From NCBI GenBank assembly GCA_001692895.1, contig KV748208.1, positions 930,001 to 994,000 on the forward strand: a DNA stretch of 64,000 nt, read 5' to 3'. Below are positions 56,951-64,000 of the stretch, piece by piece. The position numbers and the translations under genes are program-made. The notes beneath the pieces were generated by a model that worked only from the letters and a program-made list of their open reading frames with translations, did no database searches and had not been told where the DNA came from. Position 1 is the stretch's first letter. Each line of letters opens with the position of its first letter. Source of the stretch: Cenococcum geophilum 1.58. Lineage: Eukaryota; Ascomycota; Dothideomycetes; Gloniales; Gloniaceae.

Positions 56951-58513
56951 CGTTTGTTCGAAGTAAGAGTAACTTCCGATTGTAGTGTTTTGTTCAATTG
57001 CCGGATTCGTTAAGTTGTTGGTATCCAGCACCGACTTAGGAGAAATGTGTTAGTATGGAGATTTTAGGAGTCGAAGCCACCGACTTGGGAGACTTGAGTT
57101 AGTGGAGTGAGATACAATCAATAAAAATCATGATCCAGCTGCTATCATGGTATATATTGGTTTAAATAAACAGTCTTTGTCTCTAAACAGTACATACTTT
57201 CCTTATACTCGAAATCCAATAATAACGTTGTATGCATTTTAGACAAAGAAAAGTAATATCTTTGTGAATATACAATTTATTATCAATGGTGATTATAGGC
57301 ATAAGGTCCAAACAAAACACTCATTCATATTGTAGACAAAGCGTTATGATTTCACGTCCATACATGAGGCGCGATTTGGCGTCCTCGGTCTTCTATCACA
57401 AGGCTATGAATCTCTGGTAATGGAGTTTGTTGTTGGTGCGCACTAGCCAGCTTAGTGAGTTAGGGTATGAGAGTGTTATCGAACTGATGGTTAAGGATCT
57501 GAGTATGAGGCTAAGTCGTGAATCCAGTCAGCAACTATCCTCTACCGCAAAGAAGTTGAGAGTGACAAGTATAGAAGGTATTCAGAAGGTCTCCAAGCAT
57601 TGTATCCACATGATTGTTCAGAACAGGTCTGTGAATTTTGCATGATTTCATCATAAGAAGGCGGGCATAATGAAGAAATTGACATACCAGTTTCTAAGCC
57701 ATTAATACGAGTACTGACACTCGGTAGGGACAACAGGAGTTACCCAGCTTCAAAGGTGGACATTCTACTTAGCCCGATTCCCTCTCTAACGTAGTAAATC
57801 AATCAAAGGGTAAGGCGAAGCTGGGAACGGCCGAAACTATTCCAGGCTTCATGATATAATACTCAAAAGGACACTGGTGATGAAGAAGGAAGCACTCCTC
57901 ATTTGAGCGATACCATTACAAGTCTCATGGAGTGAAGTTCCAACATGGCTTCCAAGTAAAGGCCGAAGAGCCAGGTTGAAAGAAGTTAAAGAGCTTGGGA
58001 ATGTTGGAGAATTTTTACCCCAGCAAGCTCGACGGGATGCGGATTTTCAATTGGCCCGCGAGCTAACCACGTTTGCATGATGACCTAAGAGGAAATTTCC
58101 GCACTTCCTTTGGAAGGGATATCTCCCACCAATAAGGTATGCTGGGAAGACAGGGAACGTGCCCCTTGCAGATGAAGCCCGCTCCGCCAAACGCTCCTGC
58201 CCAGCCACCGCTTGAGGCGCAGCCGCCCAGCGTTTGATCCTTCCACAGCTCTTATCGGACCCAACCTCCTTGAATCCTAAGCTCTGATAACAACGCATTG
58301 TAGCTTCTAGGCAGCGTGTCTAAGACTCACCACCTGCTTCCTGAAATACCTCTTGCTGAACCTGAACTAACTCCAGGAACTTATTGTGGATAGACTCAAC
58401 GAGCGAAACGTAAAGCAGAAGGCGTCACAATACGCCATGAACGCGTCACGCAGCTTAACGGTATACTTGAATTTCTTCGTGTCCCACCTATCTTCTCCTG
58501 TCTCAGCTTAAAC
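56951..58513. other. Intergenic, with a duplicated splice-acceptor-like motif
   Basis: 5' region of the unknown minus-strand gene and upstream region of the tail-anchored gene. On the minus strand two similar branch-acceptor modules occur in tandem near 57105-57037: ACTAAC...TCTCCCAAG|TCGGTGG and ACTAAC...TCTCCTAAG|TCGGTGC. A leader exon for the unknown gene may therefore lie further upstream. No other gene is supported. Confidence 0.45.
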
Positions 58514-59189
58514 ATGTCCACCATTCCACAAACATCTCTCCCTCACACCTCAGTGATCATGTCTCCTAATTGTCCGCTTTTCTCTTCCGATCACAATTGC
58601 CGTAGAGAGACTCCGAGACATTTGTGCGGTCTAAAACAAGCACCAACTGACAACGCTTCACTAGCATGACCAGCAGCACGAGCAGGAGTCCTACCGCGAT
58701 GATCCGTCCGAGTCAGCTTTAGACCACGGCATGTCAAATCTACACTCTTTACCTCAGTACCAGGACGAACGATCTCTGCCGTCCGAACCGCAGGAGTACT
58801 GCGACGAACCATCTCCCACCCGCCCCCGATCTCAACGCTACCACGCCAGCCCTGCAACAATACATTATCCTCCATACCCAGCTTCCTCCGCTGTATGCCC
58901 TAACGGCGGCCCCACGGCTGCTTCGCTACCCTCCGACGCCCCACCCTCCTACAACGCGGTTCTCGCCGCAGCCTACAACGATGCTCTTATTTCGCGTGTA
59001 CCTTCTAACTCTCACTCATACTATCCTCCCGGCCACCCTACTAGGGACAGGGGCGAGGACGAGTATGGCGAATTGATAGATCACACATCATTCAGGGTGG
59101 AGCGGTGGGTTGCGCGGATCATTGTCCTGGGGGCAATCTGTATAGCTGGACTTATAGTGTTTTATTTGACTCGGAATGGGATGCTGTGA
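58514..59189 (+). CDS. Small tail-anchored protein with PPxY motif
   Basis: The safe core is 58731-59189 (152 aa from ATG 58731). The frame is open further upstream and reads HDQQHEQESYRDDPSESALDHG. A plausible two-exon model starts at ATG 58514 (MSTIPQTSLPHTS), with intron 58553-58664 (GTGATC..CTAG, phase 0). The protein is Pro/Tyr/Ser-rich, has PPSY at residues 71-74 of the core, and ends in one hydrophobic segment (ARIIVLGAICIAGLIVFYL, about 128-146) with a 6-residue tail, so it should be tail-anchored in a membrane. PPxY motifs bind WW domains of Rsp5-type ubiquitin ligases. No named family is recognised; an Rsp5-adaptor role is inference. Confidence 0.65.
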
Positions 59190-59490
59190 TGAACGAAACG
59201 ATGCTTAGGGGTCTAAAGCGCCATGAGGAATACGCGGAGCTTTGGAGCACATTGGATAGGTGCAATCGGATAAACATAACAGGGCATGGTAAGAGAATAT
59301 ATCCGGGGTGGAATCGTTGGATGGATAGACAGTTGTTACAGGAGGTTTTCTCGGTATTTAGGGCATATAAATGAGTCATATTTGCTGTTCAATCCGCCGG
59401 TTTTTCTACGTTAATGTTGCTGAGCTCCACAAATGTCGTTATACCCAGTCTTGACCTCGTGGAGACATCATTGAACTGAGCCCCACACCT

Positions 59491-60139
59491 CTACTTCTTC
59501 TCCCACATTGGCATCGCCGGCAGCGTCGCAAATGCAGCCATGGCAGCCAAGTTCTTCGCCGGACTCATCTGCCCGTCCCCCTTACTCATCTCGGCCATGA
59601 TCTTGAAGTAGTTGATGTAGAAGGCCGGCGTGTAAGTGTTGAAGAAGCGCGACTCGCCGTCAGACGGGTTCGAGAAGGTGTGCGGCGCGCGGATGGGCAC
59701 GGTCACGTAATCGCCCGCGTTTGCATCCACGTGCTTGTTGTCCGGTAGGTGGAACCGGATCGTGCCTGCGGTGACGAGGAAGGTCTCGTCGTGCATCTCA
59801 TGCCAGTGCGCAGGCGGGCCCTGTGTGTGAGGTGGTAGGATGAATTCGGCAGAGCCGAGGCGGTTGTCTATGGCGAGATGGGTTAGTGATGGTGGGAAGG
59901 ATAGAAGGGGTGGAGGGATTGCAGTGATGACTAATAGCTAGAAAAGAGGGGTTCGTAGAAAAGTGTTCTTAGTATATGCTAGGCTGTGCATGAGATTCTG
60001 ATTTACCGGTTCGGGAGCCGTCTTCCATAATGCGCATGGTTATATGGCCAAGCTTCAATATCTCGCCACCTTTGGCAGGGACGAAGTTAACTGGGACTTT
60101 GGGCATCTCCAACGTCTTCATCGCGGTTTCTTCGTCCAT
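59491..60139 (-). CDS. Small cupin-domain protein (quercetin-dioxygenase-like)
   Basis: Exon 1 is 60139-60007 (MDEETAMKTLEMPKVP) and exon 2 is 59867-59491, separated by a 139-nt intron (GTAAAT..CATAG, phase 1), giving 169 aa. One cupin barrel is present. Motif 1 is H65-W-H67-E-M-H-D-E72 with G79 following; motif 2 is GDYVTVPIRAPHTFSNPSD with H107. The three His and one Glu are the usual metal ligands (Fe, Mn, Ni or Cu). The C-terminal helix (INYFKIMAEMSKGDGQMSPAKNLAAMAAFATLPAMPMW) is common in fungal cupin-2 proteins. Substrate unknown; single-cupin proteins include dioxygenases and isomerases. The intron holds an alternative acceptor (TTTTCTAG), which would add sequence. Confidence 0.88.
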
Positions 60140-61553
60140 TTGGATAGATTTGGTAAATTTAAGAGAGCTGTTAGGTAATTTTTTTTGTAGTTAGAGAAAA
60201 GGTAAGCTCAGCCGCACAGAGAAGGAAGAGAGAAGAAGGGTGGTGAGTTGGTTAAAGACAATTGAGTCGACTTTTAAACTGTGAGACTGTATACTACCCC
60301 TCGCACGGAGAGTGAACTATACGGAATCCTCCTGAGTGCTCGGTGTCTTCAAATGTCCAATCTTACACAAGAAGTACAGCAGATAGCCCCACGAGCTGAA
60401 GTAAACATCGGCGTGTCGGGACACTCGCCCCACCATGCCCCGCCCTCTCTCTGAGCTCGGACTCCGTTTGTTGGACCAATAGCCTTACTACTACCGTCAT
60501 GGCTCTCAGTGCCGCGCCTATAGCAAATTAGAGGCAGGAATCAAAGACCCTAATGCCCGAACGAAGTTGCAAGGCTTTACGATAATTACAAAGTGATCCA
60601 AAAAGGACAAACAGACTCCGGCGACTGTGCGCAAGCTATGGCTTGTAGGCGCAGACGCCAAAAAGAAGCAGCACCACCCAATTAAGTTCACGCGCAGCCT
60701 CACAGAGCACTATGCAGTCCAATCAGTCGACTCAGGAACAGGTTGAGGTCAATTCTAGTGGTGGACATAGTGGTGAAAGTCAAAATACTACTGCAGATGC
60801 CTCACCACCTATCGGCAGCAATATTCAACAGGCTTTAAGCGGTCGGAGGGCTTTGCCCTTACAGGCAGACTTTGCCAAGGGGTCCTTCGGCGCATTCCAG
60901 CTTTAACTCGAACTCTACTATATACACTATAGTTAAAATCAAGACTTGATTAAGGCGTTGCAGTCATAAGAGTTACATTTTAAAGGTTTGATTTTCCAAA
61001 TGGCACTGCCCTTAAAAAAATCTAGATATCATAAGACGAAAGGGTTGATTCGTCACATATCAAAGGTGGTGTTGTCATGTTCACTCAATTAATCATCGCA
61101 CAGAGCAGGGGTTTAAAAAACATTGAACGAGTCTATCGTGAATTTGTCTATATGTAGATGCTTTCCAACCAAAATTACCAAAAACACCCATATCGTTTGC
61201 AAATGGGGGTATACTACGCCATGCCTATGTCCGATGCAGTAGAAAGTTACCTAAGAGTCCCCGATGCTGGTTTTGCTATTCTAGTCTACAACAAGAAGGA
61301 AACAAGGAAAAAGGAAATAACAAGTCCATGCTCGTTAATGGTGTCGCGGATGCGTGTCCTCTGGATATCTATGAATCCATACTATTTAGATGGACAAAAG
61401 CCAGAGAGAGGAGCCAGCTCGAAGAAGCGAAACATGAACAGAGTAATGACAAGAATTAGGGCCCCCAGCCTCTTAGAAAAGAGAAGAGGGAAAGAAGTGA
61501 AGCACGCCCAAAGTCCTTCTGAGACGCCGCTCAGTTATGCTCATCTAGCCAGC
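60140..61553. other. Intergenic, one doubtful small frame
   Basis: Contains the divergent upstream region of the cupin gene and the 3' flank of the GH55 gene. A 64-codon plus frame at 60712-60906 (Ser/Gln/Gly-rich, starts MQSNQSTQEQVEVNSSG) could encode a small disordered protein, but nothing supports it beyond the open frame. The 177-codon frame at 61158-61691 runs antisense into the GH55 gene and is not called. Confidence 0.45.
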
Positions 61554-63893
61554 TCAAGCAACAGTGAACATAGCAATCGTAGCGCAGAAATTGCTGCGGT
61601 TATCAGAGTCAAGAGCCATGCTCTTGCCGTCTTGCACAATCATGTTTGTGCTAGCCTTGGTGCTTACAGCAAACAGATTGACGTTGCTTGAGTTCTCAAC
61701 GCTGACCATGTTCTCCTGGCAGCTCTCTGTTCTCAGACAATCTTGGTTGTAGTTGCTGAAGAAGGAATAGGTTCCGCTTCCGAAGCCCCAGATGTCGCTG
61801 CTGTCCACGATGCGAAGACCCCAGGCTGACTTGCAGGCCGTGGTGGTACAGGTAGAAAAGTCAGGGTCGGAATAGGTGGCTTGTGTGGTGAATGGTGTTG
61901 TTGCATCCGGATTTGGTTGGAAGTAGGGCGTTTCGGTCTGAATAAGCGCATAGTAGATGTCCTTGGCGCTTGCGAACTGGTAGTTATAGAGGACATTGTG
62001 CTCAGCGCCAGTACCGTAAAGCCAAACCGGGCCTTGACTCTCGACGAGCATACCACGACCGTTGTAGATGTCGATCTGGCTGTGGTCGGCAAGATCAAGC
62101 TCGTGATCAGCGGTCCACAGCCAAACGTTCTCGAGGTAGGCACTGGAATTCTTGGTGATATGAAGCATCATGAATGACCCCAGGCACGCATCGTTGGCCG
62201 AGTGAGTGGCGTTAGGACTCTTAGCGCAGGTGTCTGATTGAAGCTTCGTGCCTGCAGAGCCGCCAATACGGAAGTGGACGTCCCAAAGACCGCCAGCGCC
62301 CTGCTCAGATGCGGCAATGTTCCATTCCATAAGAATAGCACCAGGAGCTGGACCAAGTGTCTCAAAGACCACGTCGCTCATCTCGAAGGTACCAACAGCA
62401 CCGCTAGTTTCGCCGACTTGGAAGACTGGCTTCGGATTGCTTTGGTCGGAGAAGAATGTCCCAGACGCCATTATCAAAGGCCACATCTCACCAGTAATTT
62501 TGACATTCTTGGCCGCTGGAACCGTGATGGTTTTCGTGACAACGTAGGCACCATGGTCGATGTAGAGGACTTGACTAGAGGTGAGACCGTCGATTGCAGA
62601 TTGAATGGCAGCAGTATCATCAGTAGAGCCATCACCCTTTGCGCCCTTCGACTTGATACTGACGAAGGAACTAACAGGAAGCGACTCATACTGGGGGCGA
62701 GCGCGCTCGAAGACATTGCCATTAGCAAGTAAGCTGGCGGGTTTGGACGGCGCGCTTGCAATATCGCCCTGAAGACGAGTTGCAGTAGAGTTAGTGTAAC
62801 CTCTGCCTTGAGCCCAAGACTTGATGAGGCTGCTGCCAGCAAGAATTTGCTTGCCAGTGTAGTCTTGAACCGCAGTAGAGCAGCCGCTGAAGTCGACGTT
62901 GTCTAGAATGAGAGTCCCTCCGCTAGTAGGAGTGCTGTTGCTATTGAACGAGGTATTAACACCAACTGGCGTGTTGCTGATCTTGCTGTCCAAAAGGAGC
63001 ACAGAGCCAACAGTCTGGTTAGAGGGACTGTTCGCCATGNCAAGGCCAACCTTGCAGTTGTTGATCGAGACAGATTTAAGAGTCCAGGCCCAGTTCCAGT
63101 TCATGAAGATGGCGGTGTTGCAGTCGTTGAATGTGAGGTTCCTGGTGGTGAACTGCTGGTTGCCGAAAAATGCACCGTAGTTACCGCCATTGAAGGTGAG
63201 GTCAGTCATGAGGCCACCGGAACCGTTATCCATGAATATACCCTGCTGCGCATTCCCAGTGCCGCCTTTGACCATTTCAAAGCGGATGTTCTGCAAGCTC
63301 GTGGCTTGGCCGACCTGCCAATGAATACCAGCACCCGCAGTTGCGGGCATAGCAGTGAGGTCAATAACGAAATTGCGAATTTGGCGGAAGAAGTTGTTCT
63401 GGTTTGTGTACCAGTTGGCACCGCCATCCAAATACGGATCCGCATCGATGACAGCCATGCCAGTGAAGCCTGCTGCAGCTTTCAAGGTTGGAATGCTGAC
63501 TGCATCTCCGATGAACTGAGTGTAGTAGTACTGGATGATGGGCTTGCTGACGACATATGTGCCGGGAGGGAAGTAAACCAAGGCGGGAGTAACTGTGCTA
63601 GAGTCGCAGCCCTGCCCACAGCGGTTACCAGAGCTGATGGCACTGTTTATAGCAGCTGTATCATCAGTGGAGCCATCACCCTTCGCACCAAAATCCTTAA
63701 CGTTGCGGTAGATCTGAAAGTTGGAATCGCCAAAAGCAACAGTCCCTTGACGAGTGATAGAGGAAAGCCAGTAACTGGATGAAGCCGCAGCTTCAGTTGT
63801 TTGCGGAGACGCGATCGGAGCAGCTGAAGACATAGTCACCGTGAGAAGGACGCGAAGCGCAACAAACAGCGCAGCTGCGCCGAAGCCAACCAT
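61554..63893 (-). CDS. Secreted GH55 exo-beta-1,3-glucanase
   Basis: Single-exon gene of 779 aa with one ambiguous base (63040). Residues 1-24 (MVGFGAAALFVALRVLLTVTMSSA) form a signal peptide. The protein has the two pectate-lyase-3-type beta-helix halves of family GH55. The first starts at residues 67-80 with DFGAKGDGSTDDTAAI and continues with LVYFPPGTYVVSKPI, IDLTAMPATAGAGIHWQVGQATSLQNI and GNQQFTTRNLTFNDC. The second starts near residue 415 with SKGAKGDGSTDDTAAIQSAI and runs to DLADHSQIDIYNGRGMLVESQGPVWLYGTGAEH, which is characteristic of the family. It ends NRSNFCATIAMF, as in many homologues. GH55 enzymes hydrolyse beta-1,3-glucans from the non-reducing end; roles include cell-wall turnover, mycoparasitism and degradation of plant callose. 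Length is typical. Confidence 0.94.
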   Translation of the reverse strand: MVGFGAAALFVALRVLLTVTMSSAAPIASPQTTEAAASSSYWLSSITRQGTVAFGDSNFQIYRNVKDFGAKGDGSTDDTAAINSAISSGNRCGQGCDSSTVTPALVYFPPGTYVVSKPIIQYYYTQFIGDAVSIPTLKAAAGFTGMAVIDADPYLDGGANWYTNQNNFFRQIRNFVIDLTAMPATAGAGIHWQVGQATSLQNIRFEMVKGGTGNAQQGIFMDNGSGGLMTDLTFNGGNYGAFFGNQQFTTRNLTFNDCNTAIFMNWNWAWTLKSVSINNCKVGLXMANSPSNQTVGSVLLLDSKISNTPVGVNTSFNSNSTPTSGGTLILDNVDFSGCSTAVQDYTGKQILAGSSLIKSWAQGRGYTNSTATRLQGDIASAPSKPASLLANGNVFERARPQYESLPVSSFVSIKSKGAKGDGSTDDTAAIQSAIDGLTSSQVLYIDHGAYVVTKTITVPAAKNVKITGEMWPLIMASGTFFSDQSNPKPVFQVGETSGAVGTFEMSDVVFETLGPAPGAILMEWNIAASEQGAGGLWDVHFRIGGSAGTKLQSDTCAKSPNATHSANDACLGSFMMLHITKNSSAYLENVWLWTADHELDLADHSQIDIYNGRGMLVESQGPVWLYGTGAEHNVLYNYQFASAKDIYYALIQTETPYFQPNPDATTPFTTQATYSDPDFSTCTTTACKSAWGLRIVDSSDIWGFGSGTYSFFSNYNQDCLRTESCQENMVSVENSSNVNLFAVSTKASTNMIVQDGKSMALDSDNRSNFCATIAMFTVA

Positions 63894-64000
63894 GATGATA
63901 GTAGCGAAGTGGAAAGTCGAACGTTTGTAAGGTAAAGAGTATAGAGACTGTGCTCGCAGAGATAAATGTCAGTGACCAGCAACTGACGATTTTGCTGTGA
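63894..64000. other. Upstream region of the GH55 gene
   Basis: About 100 bp of 5' flank remain before the window edge. No element is recognised. Confidence 0.4.

Noticed and set aside
61158..61691. 177-codon plus-strand frame
   Set aside because: It runs antisense into the 3' end of the GH55 gene and has no domain.

Overview
The window is chromosomal DNA of a filamentous ascomycete (Pezizomycotina). The genes carry short introns with GT..AG ends and TACTAAC-type branch points, and they encode typical filamentous-fungal families: a GH55 beta-1,3-glucanase, a NACHT/WD40 STAND protein and an Ssh4-type SPRY protein. A block of about 31 kb is saturated with C-to-T changes of the repeat-induced point mutation (RIP) type. 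I cannot assign a genus. A Leotiomycete or Dothideomycete with a two-compartment genome would fit, but that is inference.

Left gene block (1-9000): a transportin/Kap104 importin running off the left edge on the minus strand, a mostly empty 4 kb gap holding a Helitron-like scrap near 4.2 kb, then an SSH4/EAR1-type SPRY protein (PPxY adaptor of the Rsp5 ubiquitin ligase) in three exons.

RIP block (about 8990-40390): AT-rich, TpA-rich and nearly free of ATG. It has no intact gene, but reading through TAA/TAG stops reveals layered mobile DNA. (1) A RecQ-like helicase pseudogene, plus strand, 9.8-11.7 kb. (2) An LTR retrotransposon on the minus strand in two tandem truncated copies (LTRs 12160-12402 and 17580-17810). 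In both, an integrase C-terminus is followed by an unrecognised ORF of about 1,080 codons that ends just before the polypurine tract and LTR. (3) A DUF6589-type pseudogene, minus strand, 22.3-25.25 kb. (4) A 6.7 kb inverted repeat (25388-32085) made of two opposed copies of a 1.5-1.6 kb foldback/Mutator-like element with 12-bp minisatellite cores. Between them lie a Fot1/pogo transposon that carries a 932-bp insertion (itself holding a TRIM-like mini-LTR element and a 24-bp minisatellite) and two Tc1/mariner-type MITEs. (5) A Helitron-type Rep/PIF1-helicase pseudogene, plus strand, 32.4-37.7 kb. (6) A five-unit 254-bp tandem array, 38.73-39.99 kb.

Boundary (40390-47100): a non-RIPed LINE RNase H tail joined to a third end of the foldback family, then a STAND/NLR gene (PigL_N-like, NACHT, 12 WD40 units). 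Its WD40 array is made of near-identical 126-bp units peppered with indels. A broken Dal5-type MFS transporter follows.

Right gene block (49.3-63.9 kb): a Cas1p/CASD1-type sugar O-acetyltransferase, a 2EXR/F-box-like protein with a Gly/Pro insert, a large unknown protein, a tail-anchored PPxY protein, a cupin and a secreted GH55 glucanase. These look like ordinary unlinked genes; I see no biosynthetic cluster. The item most likely to be undescribed is the post-integrase ORF of the tandem LTR element.
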